64,000 nucleotides of DNA. It comes from Diphasiastrum complanatum (lineage: Eukaryota; Streptophyta; Lycopodiopsida; Lycopodiales; Lycopodiaceae). How positions within the stretch are numbered: position 1 is the stretch's first letter; every line of letters starts with the position of its first letter. A program made the position numbers and the translations under genes. The stretch is from NCBI GenBank assembly GCA_029204225.1, contig CM055102.1:48578870-48642869 (forward strand), written 5' to 3'. The notes under the pieces are model-generated. The model was given only the letters and a program-made list of their open reading frames with translations. It was not told the origin of the DNA and ran no database searches. This document shows positions 54,704 through 64,000 of the stretch, piece by piece.

Positions 54704-57700
54704 TTATCCACCCCTAATCTATTGCAGGACCCACTGCAACACAACTGATATCGTTTTGTTCGGCACTTGGAAAAGTGTGGATCTTCGTTCGCTTCCATAA
54801 AACCAGGTGCTTATTATCTGCAAATCTGTTTCTCAAAAATAAAGGTCTCTCAATGGCCGCTACATTCTAGCCCTCTTGAGAACCTCTTGCGAGTCCTGCT
54901 CACCTCGTCGTCTTGTCGTTTGTTTTCGCTCGTTCATCTTTTGCCTAGGGCTTCAAACACTTGGAAGCGGAGCTTACTTCTGTAATTTAATGGCTCCAGG
55001 TACTCTCGTATCTTTTCGATGAAGCCCATCTCCTGCCAGTCTTCCACCATGGTGACATGAAGGCCGCTCTATAGTATAGCCGGGCCATCATCTCATGGTC
55101 TTCCTCTGACTGGAGGGCTACGTTGGGATTGTCTTGATCGGATCCAAACCACGATCTAAGAAACATTCTTGTTGCATTAGAAAGGCCATGGATCAGTAGT
55201 ATTCAACACTTTCTTGCACACGTAGATCGGCACTTGTCTTGTATTTGTGCCCAAAATCTAGCAATTATAGCCTCAGGTCATTCAGGGAGATTCTCTCTGA
55301 AATTCCCGGAATCACTCGCCAGTTCACCTACTCAACTCGTGGCTTTTCTACCGATCATGGATTTTTGCGTTTCAGCGACATGTAGAATGGATCTATTCGC
55401 TTCCACACCAGTGCTCTCAGGTACTCTTGCAGCCACCAGTTATCCTTTAAGATCTTGCTTCGCCATTCAGGTTGCGGTTGTAATGCTGCAATGATCTCAG
55501 TCCTGGTGGAGTATTGGCTTTGATCTATCTCCTCTTTGCCTCTCCTCATGTTGGGAGAGTATTAGGCTTTTGAATTTCTCTAATTCTTTTGTATCAGCCA
55601 TCTTTCCCTTGGGCCTGGTAGGAGAAGCTGCCCTACGTGGTTGTGGTGGCCTTGCCAGGTAATCATCCAAGGCCTTAGTGCCTGTATCTTTTTCCTTGGC
55701 TCACTCACTCATTGATGGCTTAGCTGCACCCATGTCTTGTCTGGACAAGAATATTCTTGACTCCGGTGGATCTACCAAGAAGTCGTCATCACTCCCAATG
55801 TTGGTGTTAACTTCTGGGAGGTCAGGGATGGAGAGATTTGGAGAGAGAGGTGCAGGAATGACAGACTTAGGAGGAGGTGGGTTTAACAAATTATATGCCG
55901 CACCGGGGGAGCAAAGTTGTTGAAGGAACTCGTCTCGTTGGGCTTTGTATATGTTAGCTGGACCTTTTGATGGGTCCGTTATTCTACTAGAAGGTGGTGG
56001 AGAGAGGGAAGATGAGGAAACAAGGTAAGTTGGAATGAATGTTTCAAAAAAATTAAAAGTGGGAGGGGGAAGGAAAAAAGCTTCAGAAGCAGCTTCGGCT
56101 CTCTGGCTACCTGATCTTGAGCTACCATCTGATGGTCAGGTTTACTCGCCCTTGTTTCCTACTCCTTCATCTCCATCATCATCCCGTGGTTTCTACGAAT
56201 GAGTGCCTGCTTGGGCCTTGCACGTCGTGTCCCACAACTAGTTCACCTTGTCCAAGACTTGTTGTAGGGCCTTTGTTGTATCTTCTAGCTACTTCTGGGA
56301 CTCCAGGATGATCTTTTCTTGCTTGGCCACAATATTCTCAAAATTTTATTTCTCGGCTTCCCATTCCTAGATCAGCCGCACATACATCGCCATCCGGATG
56401 GCTGAGGCCTGTGGAGCCTAGAACTGTATGTCTTCGAGCTTAACTAGAGGGGCATGAACTGTCATCGCACTCGATAATCCGTCTCCTACTTGGTTGATCT
56501 GGACCATTTGGTGCTTCAGTTGTTGCTGGACCTCTTCCAAAGTTGGACCTTGTTCTCAAGCATTTGATGTTGGCCTACTAACCAATGCATGTGGTAGCTT
56601 GCTTCGGATAGGCCGATCATTGAGTGCTTAGCTACTTCGGAGAGATTCTTAGAGTTAGTGAGGGTTGAAAACTGATCAAGGGTTTGAGCTGGTGAAGCTA
56701 ATCCAAAAAATAGGCATTGTGTAGGAAATGAAGATGGAGGTGGAGGGAGTGGGGGAATAATGTTAGTAGCAATGGTGATTGTTGTTGTGATGGTGGTGGT
56801 GGTGGTTATTGGAGGGGTCAGACTTCTTCCTGACTAATCTACCTTCTCTGGTTCATCATCACTTATTTCCATCAGGTCCGCAACATCAAAATATTGTGAA
56901 GTTTTCAAGGTGTGGACTTGCTAGGCCTATGGCTATTGACTTTGTGGCTGCCTGGCCGCATCTGTGTCTTGGGGACTGGAACTCCCCACTCCTGCCTCCC
57001 AAAAAAATGGTGCATTTGGTGAAGTTGGCGGCGTTGGCATGGTAATCAATATGGGTGGGGTAGTGACCTTGCCTGGTTGACCAACTACTTGTGATGTGGT
57101 CGTGTCTAGTGCTGTTGTAGACGTAGCTGCTCTATCACCCCCGTTGATGGTGTGTAAGGGTGACGAGTGTTGTTGAGAGGCTGAAGTTGAGCTTCCATCA
57201 TCTGAAGCTAAACCGTCTGATGTTGTTCTATCAAGTGATTTCCTCCCAGCCTGAAGCTTCCTGCGTATTTGTTGTTGCCGTGTGTCTGGAAATTGGGCCT
57301 TGGAGGTATCGGCCTATTGAGCTTCCGAGGATGCGACTGCTTGCGGATCTAGTTGTGGGCTTTGTCGCTTGTGTACCAGCAGAAGAATACTGGTGTTTAC
57401 CCTTTTGGGTGGGAGTCCCGATGGTGAAGTAGCCCGTGAGCGTGAACGCTTGGACTATTTTGACCCTATGGGAATGTCCCATGCTTTGTCCGCAAGCTGC
57501 AGGTGTTGTTGGAGTCTGGGCCCATTCTGTACTTGCTGGAGTGTGATATCCGTCATGAGATACCCCAGGACGATTACTGGCTACTTGTTTTTAAGACACT
57601 CATAAAGGCTGTTCGAAGCAAACCGTGCCCAATCATAGAGGTTTTGGGCATGCAGTCGTGAATCTGCCATCATGTGGAATAGGGACATGGGTACCCTCAG

Positions 57701-58053
57701 CACTTTTGTGCTTGGTTGTTGTGTGCATCTGGTCAGATGTGCACATGCCCGATCATTGATGGCCTCAACTCTGTATCTATCCTTATTCTTCTATTTGTCC
57801 ATGGAGGGGTCTATGTATTTGAAGTAGGCTTCTACTCAATCTTCTGGAGCGTCCTTGTGACAACATTTGGTCCTCGAGGGAACCCAAAGGGTTGCAAGTC
57901 GGCCGCCGCAAAAAATATGTTATAAACCATTTTATTGAATTTGGGAGCACAAAAATCATGTATTGATGCCCAACTTGGACTTTCATTTATTGAATGAACG
58001 AGTCTATACACAAATTTTACTGAACTGTATTTGAATCTATTGCTCTTCCACAA
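54704..58053 (-). pseudogene. ORF-X copy 2 and interior of the family G element
   Basis: On the minus strand 58053-57783 opens with MWKSNRFKYSSVKFVYRLVH and PSWASIHDFCAPKFNKMVYN. Then, in a shifted frame (57750-57540), EAINDRACAHLTRCTQQPST, LFHMMADSRLHAQNLYDWAR, FASNSLYECLKNK, PVIVLGYLMTDITLQQVQNG. This aligns with 22261-22635 (C-YLTR, HN-Y-WA-F-S--L, PV--LGY). A Ser/Pro/Thr-rich basic region (RRKLQAGRKSLDRTTSDGLA, IPPLPPPPSSFPTQCLFFGL) follows, then hydrophilic stretches ending in MADTKELEKFKSLILSQ near 55600 and WRSKILKDNWWLQEYLRALV. No RT, integrase or protease motif appears before the LTR, so this may be a non-autonomous element encoding only ORF-X. Several stops. Family unknown. Confidence 0.5.
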
Positions 58054-58262
58054 TGGTGATTGTTGTAGGTAGATCTTTGCAGCACATTATCAGCTCCGGT
58101 CTTTTTTGCAACTGTAACAAGACAAATATTAGTGAATGTGTCATTGCAAATTATGTCATTTTCCTTTAGTGTGTACTATTTTGAACTGGCGAGAAACATA
58201 GAGTACTTACGAGTCTTCTGTTGATGATGAATCTAAAATAAGTGGGTAGATTGGTTTGTAAT

Positions 58263-58780
58263 AGCATGGTTTGGTGGTACAACATGTACTTTCAAGGACG
58301 CTACCTTTTTGGGTAGAAATGCACTTTTGTATTATTATACACTCTTTTCAACCAATACATTTGACTTGCAATAACTTTTTTTACCATACCTCAAAAGTAT
58401 GTCATCTAACATATCATTGGAAAGCACTTGTCAAGCGCTTTCTAACGCGCCAAACTCTGCTAAAATTGGACTTACCACTAAAAAGTTTTGTCATTTTTAA
58501 TGTGGACTCAAAATATTATGATTAATAAAATCCCCATACTTTTGACTTGCCATAACTTTTTAATTGTAGCTCGGAAGTATATTATCTAATATATCATTGA
58601 AAAGCGCTCGTCTAGCGCTTTCTAACACACTAAACTTCACTGAAATTGGCACTAAAAAGTTATGTCATTTTTAATGTGGACTCAAAACAACTATGAGTAA
58701 TAAGATGCCCAAAAAGTGAAATGTACTACCAAAAGGTAATATGAAAAATGGGTTTTTTTTTTGTACCACCAAACCATGCT
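58263..58780. mobile_element. Fold-back/MITE-like element
   Basis: Bounded by a perfect 20-bp inverted repeat AGCATGGTTTGGTGGTACAA (58263-58282) and its complement (58761-58780). Weaker complementarity continues inward (TACCTTTTTGGGTAGAAATG against TACCTTTTGGTAGTACATTT). Inside are two tandem units of about 165 bp, each with a hairpin at the centre: 58421-58441 (one mismatch) and AAAGCGCT-5-AGCGCTTT at 58601-58621 (perfect). No protein capacity. No clear target duplication (flanks TAAT and TTTA). Transposase family cannot be assigned. Confidence 0.7.
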
Positions 58781-59707
58781 TTTAGCCGCATCAATTTTGC
58801 TATGATATAATCAAGGCTACAATGCTCTTCCACCTCAATCATAGTAAAAAATTCTTCGTTGTGTATGATGTTTATCTCCTTTCGGTCTGTGTGACCATTT
58901 ATTTGAAAGTCTTGATCTAGTGGTAGCCATGTACCATCAGTTTTCTTGAATCTCTGATAACTAAATGTGATACTGAGCATGTGTTTTTTGATATGATGAT
59001 GGAAGATTGATTGATGACCTTTTTATCATGCATTCTATATCATTATTTGTTTTACTATCCCAGCCTTGACCATGAGATCCGACAAAATCTCATTTGATAA
59101 ATCCTTGCAAACAAATAAAGTTGGTGTCCTCTCTTTCGAACACTTGCACTTGAGAAAAAATCAACAAATATATGCAATGAGATAAACCAGCTTAGGTGAA
59201 CAATTTTCGAACCCCTACTTATCTTCATGGCATTTCTAACATCCAAGAGTAGATTGCATATGAAGGATTCAGAAAGAATACTGTCAGGAGTAGGCCACTC
59301 ATCACTATGAAAACTTGGCAATGGAATTGCTTCAAGCTTGCCGAAACCCCCATCCGTTTGTGGTATATATGAATTCATAAAAATATATACCACTATTTGC
59401 GAGCTCCTTTGGACTTCTTCCTCTGTATTGCAGCTATCCAACATTAGAGTGAATCACATCCAATATTTCTCCAAGTGATTGTGCTGGCTCTCATTCACTT
59501 ATGTTTGATGGATATATGAGTGGCTATATATTCATGATGGAAGGGGGGTGTGAGAGTTGGAACGAAGCATGAAGTTTTAGGTGATAACCAATTTTTTTGT
59601 ATAGGTCCCGGTGGTCCAAATTTTGGGTTTTCTTGATGGGTAAGGGCACATATCCCTTTCTTGGCATATGTACTAGTTTCTATATAATGATGAGAACACC
59701 GTGTCAT
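58781..59707 (-). other. Coding-like minus-strand region of unknown identity
   Basis: 58980-58726: QRFKKTDGTWLPLDQDFQIN, FTMIEVEEHCSLDYIIAKLM. 59444-59055: SQIVVYIFMNSYIPQTDGGF, LEAIPLPSFHSDEWPTPDSI, NLLLDVRNAMKISRGSKIVH. 59707-59495: a short Pro-rich frame. They may be parts of one decayed gene or transposon. No family recognised, and none resembles the lipase first exon expected here. Confidence 0.3.
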
Positions 59708-59825
59708 GCGTATGCTCTTTTTGTCATATTGCTTGTGTTAATTGACATGTACTCCTTTACATTTTCTGGGCTGTCATCTTCAAGCTGGCGGTACACGTAG
59801 AGTTCAATTTTTCATTGTTTTGCAG

Positions 59826-62282
59826 GTGACGACCCGTGATGGCTACATACTCGCGATCCAACGGATCCCGTATGGAAGTGCAGGTCCAGAAAATGGCTTG
59901 AGTAGGCCTCCTGTGATCTTGGGAGCTGGCGTCTTTCAGGTGAATGGAAGGATTGCCCTTGTAAGTTGTTTGTACTTTCAAGAGTACTACGACAACTGAT
60001 TATAACCTGTTACCTTTGCTACACGTCCAGAGGAACGTGGCGCGACCGATTCCGAAATCCTGAATCCCCTCTAGAATATACTTCTGAATATTAGCAGCAG
60101 AATAAGGCTGACCAAAGCTAAGAGATTATGCCTAGAACTTGTTCCGAGATGTCGGTACCACGAATCAATAGCGGATGTTATATACGTTAGAATTGCAAAT
60201 TCAAGCTCGTTTTCAAGTGCTTGATTAGAGTTGACTGCATCAGAACATAACGTTACGGTATGCTAACTAACAAGCGACTTTTATTGCTTCTGTTAACTTC
60301 TGCTACTACAGCAAGCTGCACTATGGCTATTAAACCCATCAGAACAATCACTAGGCTTCATTTTAGCGGACAAGGGCTTTGATGTATGGTTTTTGAACTT
60401 CCGAGGTACTGCAGAGAACTCCAAGCACGTTTCTCTGTCAATTGAAGACAAGGTACCTCTCTCTCTCTCTCTGTCTCTCTCTCTCAGCATAAATGTTGAA
60501 TTGTTTTGGAATGTGAATGACGTGAAACATATCACAGGCGTTCTGGATTTGGAGTTTCGATGAGCTTGCTTCCTTTGATGTTCCTGCTGCACTTCAGCTG
60601 GTAAACCAGACCACTGGATCACAAGCCTTCTACATTGGGCACTCGCAGGCAGGTGCTGCTTTAGGTTTCATGTCTACTATTTCGCTTAATCTCCATATCT
60701 GGAGAGACATCGTTTACGACAATTCACCTAGTAAAGCTGTCCATCAACCAGTGACTACATCCTAACAATGCAGCTTTATCATGGAAATTTCAGGGAACTA
60801 CAATCGGCCTGGCGGCATTAGTTGACCCTAGTGTGAAGCAAATGTTGAAGGCAGCAGTGCTTTTAAGCCCAATAGCATATCTAAGCCAAACAACGTCGCA
60901 ATTGGCTATCGCATTCTCACAAATGTACTTGGATCAGGTTTGCAAAACCTCTCGCAGCAACATGCTGCGCGTACTCTAAATAACTGAGTAATCAACTTCC
61001 TGATCAATGCATCGAGCTGCGAGCATTGTTTAAACTATAAATACATTGTCTGGATCAAATATTAATATCAAAGCTTAACTACGAGGATTGATGGATGCAG
61101 GTATACTTGCTCTCAGGTGCACGCCAATTCGACATGTCAGCGTAAGTGTTCCATTAACATAGTTGGACAAGATAAAATTCATATGCTGGGTCAATTTTAG
61201 AAGTTTTTGAATGCTCTCTGATTGGGAAAGCGGTTAGACGCGCTTTGCAACGGATTTTTGGCAACAAACGGGATGCATAATTATAGCTTGAACTTCTTCA
61301 GTACTCTATATTGTTACGAAAACTGAATTCATAATGTTAACTTGATTGCAAATCTATATATCCTGCAGGGGCAGCCTAGCTTCTGGATTAATCGATCGGG
61401 CCTGAAGGGAGATAGATTGCGGATTTACATTGAACTCCTGCACTGGTAAAAATTTTGCTCGTAGGTTCTATCCTCAAAGATATTCTAAAGCAACTGCTCG
61501 CACAATTTAATAATTTTTCCAGTACTGCATGGCACTATTCGAAAGAGACACTTAAGCGTAATACATTATCTCTCTGGGGTTTATGAATGTTGACAGGTCC
61601 AAACTCTGAGTTCAATAGTTCAAGAATGGGTTTCTACACAACGTTTATGCCTGAGCCCACGTCAGCCAACAACGTTGCACATCTAGCTCAATGTACGTCA
61701 ACTGATCAATCCTCAAGCTTTATGGCTTCTGGATTTTATCTCATCTTGTCAAATTACGTTATTGTCGATATTTCGTTGAGACTTATAGGTGCACGATTTA
61801 GTCTCAGAGATTGTTTGTTTCACTGCTCAACTAACGCAACTGCTTATTAAGATCTTTCATCTCCTATATTTTGTTTCACAGTAAAATGCTTTGATTTCTT
61901 GCAAGGTATATATCTTTGTTGCACATGCTTCCAATTGATCTGATTATCTGCAATAAATGAATATTCACTTTAAACAGTGATAAGAAACGATGGATTCAGA
62001 AAGTACTACATGGGAGAAGAAGGAAACATGAACAAGTACGGTCAGGCCACCCCTCCCGAATACGACCTGTCATCTATTCCCAAGGAGTTCCCCATCTTAA
62101 TTGCGTCAGGGGGTTGGGATCATCTGTCAGATCTGGTGGATGTTCAAAACCTGATCTATAATCTTCGATGCAATGTTAAGCCCCTCTATCTCCCAAGATA
62201 TGGGCACACAGATTACGTTCTGGGCACTAATGCTTCGACAGAGGCCTTTACTCAGGTCATGGATTTTCTGAGATCCGTCTGA
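59826..62282 (+). pseudogene. Lipase (acid lipase/triacylglycerol lipase 2-like), spliced, first exon missing, one in-frame stop
   Basis: Eight exons can be read: 59826-59939, 60312-60452, 60538-60648, 60794-60937, 61101-61141, 61369-61445, 61597-61692, 61978-62282. Together 1029 bp, in phase throughout. They encode TTRDGYILAIQRIP, WLLNPSEQSLGFILADKGFD, VWFLNFRGT, AFYIGHSQ-GTTIGLAAL (catalytic Ser in GHSQG), VLLSPIAYLSQ, GFTLNSCTG, LIRNDGFRKYYMGEEGNMNK, GGWDHLSDLVDV (Asp), PRYGHTDYVLG (His). This is the plant and animal acid-lipase family that hydrolyses triacylglycerols or steryl esters, usually secreted or in lipid-rich compartments. Relatives have about 40-60 more N-terminal residues with a signal peptide; none is visible upstream. 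Exon 6 has TGA (61403-61405) in LIDRA-stop-REIDCGF, where relatives have Cys. Likely a pseudogene or damaged allele. Confidence 0.9.
60649..60793 (+). other. Intron 3 of the lipase, GC-AG type
   Basis: The boundary after GHSQ reads CAG/GCAGGT and ends TTTCAG. Only a GC donor keeps GHSQ-GTT in frame; using the nearby GT (four bases later) would shift the frame and end translation. CAG/GCAGGT resembles the known GC-donor consensus AG/GCAAGT. Confidence 0.7.
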
Positions 62283-62860
62283 ATCCACCAGTATTTTTCA
62301 GCATCGATTAACTACAATTTTAGCTCGATATATATTTGTATGCTTTTATCATGTACATGTGGAGAATATCTAATACTTTAAGTTTGATTTCATTGCTCAT
62401 GGAATATAGCATTGCTGTTAAGCCACAAAATGAAAGATCTCCATCATCTTGTCAGATTCTACAAATGAATGATTCTACTTGACTATGTGAGTCATTTAAA
62501 TATATACTCACTATCACGTTCAGTTGTTGAATCTAGATTAGCAACATTGTTGCTCAATTGGTGTGGCCTAGGAGCATGAGTGTATGACATGCAAGTGACA
62601 TTTGTTGTGTATCCATGTAACATATAGACTTTACTTTAAACAAAATATTGAATATTTTTGAGTGGGAAAAGTTTTGCTTATACCAATTATGAAGGAAAAA
62701 GAATTAGCTCTTGGATTTTTAAAATAGGCCTCTACGTATAAGATAGATAGTATTCGTAAGTCTCAAACCAACCTGAACTCGTGCCAATGAAACTCATCAT
62801 GCAATCTCATTGAGAAGTTAACCTATATTGTTCTTACATAATTAGAGCCATATAATGCTT
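62283..62860. other. Lipase 3' flank without a recognisable gene
   Basis: AT-rich, no AATAAA close to the stop; TTTGTATG follows about 50 bases after it. No other feature seen. Confidence 0.4.
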
Positions 62861-63620
62861 AGCTTGAACTTGAACTAGGTTCGAGTTAAAAAATATTACT
62901 TCAATCTAATATGAAACACATTTAAGGTATTTTTTCACCAAAAACTCACTAATAGTTCTATTATGCCATGAAGCATACTCACTGAGAAGTTTTCCTCCAC
63001 TCAAACCAGGTTTGAGTTGGGGAGTCTTAAGTCAACCTAACCTCAACTTGTACCTAGTCAGAGCTGATTGAGAATCTATCCTCAACTCAACTTGGACCTT
63101 GTTCTAGTTGAGGAGTCTTCAATCAACCCAACTCATTAGTAGGTGTATCATCAGCTCAACTGAAACCTGGGTTGAGTTGATTAGTCTTTGATCAATATTT
63201 TCTAACTATAGTTGAGGATCTTCATTCAACCTCAAATTACATGTGTTATCCCATGAAGCATACTCATTGGAAATTTATCCTCAACTCAACTTGAACCCTA
63301 TTCAAGTTGAGGCTCTTAAATCAACTCATTAATATGTGTACTATGCCATGAAGTATACTCACTATGAATCAATCCTAAACTCAAAACAAACTTGGCTCTA
63401 GTTGAGAAGTATTTGGTCACACCAACTCATTAATAGTTGTACTATGCCATTTTGCATACTTAATGAGAATTTATCCTCAATTCAACTTGAACCTCATTGG
63501 AGTTGAGGAGTCTACAATCAATCCAACTCATTAATAGGTGTCTTATACCACAATGCATACTTAATGAGAAACTATTGTCAACTCAACTGAAACTTGGATC
63601 GAGTTGACTAGTCCTCGATC
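62861..63620. repeat. Array of about 100-bp units with palindromic cores
   Basis: Roughly seven diverged units with the anchors ATGCCATGAAGCATACTCA, CTCAACTCAACTTGAACC and CAACTCATTAATAGGTGT, spaced near 100 bp (63243, 63339, 63440, 63541). Most contain an inverted repeat. Best: CTCAACTTGAA-5-TTCAAGTTGAG at 63285-63311 (perfect, 11 bp) and ACTCAAACC-A-GGTTTGAGT at 62999-63017 (perfect, 9 bp). No coding capacity. Confidence 0.8.
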
Positions 63621-63765
63621 AACCCATTTGATCTTGGATCAAATTCAAAATCTTCAATAAACTTGGACCAATCTAATTGCAATTTTATTTTTTATTCAAA
63701 TTAGGTCGAACTGTAGATTTTTTGTGAAAAATGTCAACTAGTCTACTTGGTCTAAATTGGCAATT

Positions 63766-64000
63766 CACTACAACAAGATGCACGATTTCCAGCGCTTTTT
63801 TTGATCATTTTTTTTTAAGATATAATTTAAAATGAGTCTTGGGGGGAGCAAAAAGCTCAAGCGTCGGGTCCGAGGCCATTGGCCTCGGTATAAGCCTTGC
63901 AAATTTTAACTTTTTTTTCAAAGATTTATAGGGAGGGTTATACAATGGGTTATAAGAAGGGTTATAAAGAGGGTTATGGTAATACTGTGATTGATGAAAA
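63766..64000 (+). mobile_element. CACTA (En/Spm) transposon terminus, cut by the window end
   Basis: CACTACAACAAGATGCACG begins at 63766, the typical CACTA terminal inverted repeat start, preceded by ATT as possible 3-bp target duplication. The subterminal region holds a perfect palindrome CCGAGGCCA-T-TGGCCTCGG (63870-63888) and four short direct repeats of GGGTTATA (63934-63980), the kind of subterminal motifs a transposase binds. The rest lies beyond the window. Confidence 0.7.

Noticed and set aside
1-64000. tRNA or rRNA genes
   Set aside because: No tRNA-like cloverleaf with A and B boxes and no rRNA-like block was noticed; the tRNA-like matches are the 12-19-base retroelement primer sites.

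Overview
The window is plant nuclear DNA. It holds one spliced gene: a triacylglycerol/steryl-ester lipase of the acid-lipase alpha/beta-hydrolase family at 59.8-62.3 kb, with plant-sized introns. Almost everything else is broken LTR retrotransposons, mostly Ty1/copia with the usual initiator-Met primer site TGGTATCAGAGC and non-chromoviral Ty3/gypsy. Low GC, nested insertions, solo LTRs and long microsatellites point to a land plant with a large, repeat-rich genome. The sequence alone does not give the species.

Layout. 1-2.3 kb: the 3' end of a plus-strand copia element (RNase H tail, polypurine tract, 800-bp LTR). 2.87-15.24 kb: a minus-strand copia element with a perfect TATTT target duplication. 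Its left LTR is split by a complete 5.9-kb gag-only non-autonomous LTR element (3341-9260, duplication GTCTG), and its reverse transcriptase is broken by another LTR. 15.2-18.8 kb: leader and LTR of an older copia, then a copia gag with an LTR split by a solo LTR. 18.8-22.6 kb: a gypsy 5' LTR with a tRNA-Asp-like primer site, then a minus-strand protein of unknown family (ORF-X) split by a solo LTR.

22.6-35.0 kb: two copies of one gypsy family (A1, A2) in tandem, joined through the 5' part of a copia element. The arrangement looks like a head-to-tail pair collapsed by a large deletion. 35-39 kb: a copia RNase H scrap, an LTR with an inverted partner at 53.6-54.7 kb, and a 24-bp minisatellite. 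39.3-42.5 kb: a plus-strand gypsy (B) lacking protease. 42.6-45.4 kb: a dense cluster of microsatellites and minisatellites. 46.7-48.7 kb: copia gag, primer site and LTR. 48.7-52.3 kb: AT-rich DNA without recognisable genes. 52.3-53.5 kb: the end of a plus-strand copia. 53.6-58.1 kb: a 3' LTR followed by a second ORF-X copy on the minus strand. 58.26-58.78 kb: a fold-back/MITE-like element. 62.9-63.6 kb: a tandem array of about 100-bp palindromic units. 63.77 kb to the end: the terminus of a CACTA transposon.

How it fits together. The lipase keeps its Ser-Asp-His triad, but no first exon is visible upstream, and one in-frame TGA sits where relatives carry Cys, so it is probably a pseudogene or a damaged allele. 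All retroelement reading frames examined carry stops, frameshifts, deletions or lost catalytic residues, so the window records repeated insertion, nesting and decay. Least explained are ORF-X, the gag-only element with its acidic ORF, the fold-back element with conserved hairpins, the 24-bp minisatellite and the palindromic array.
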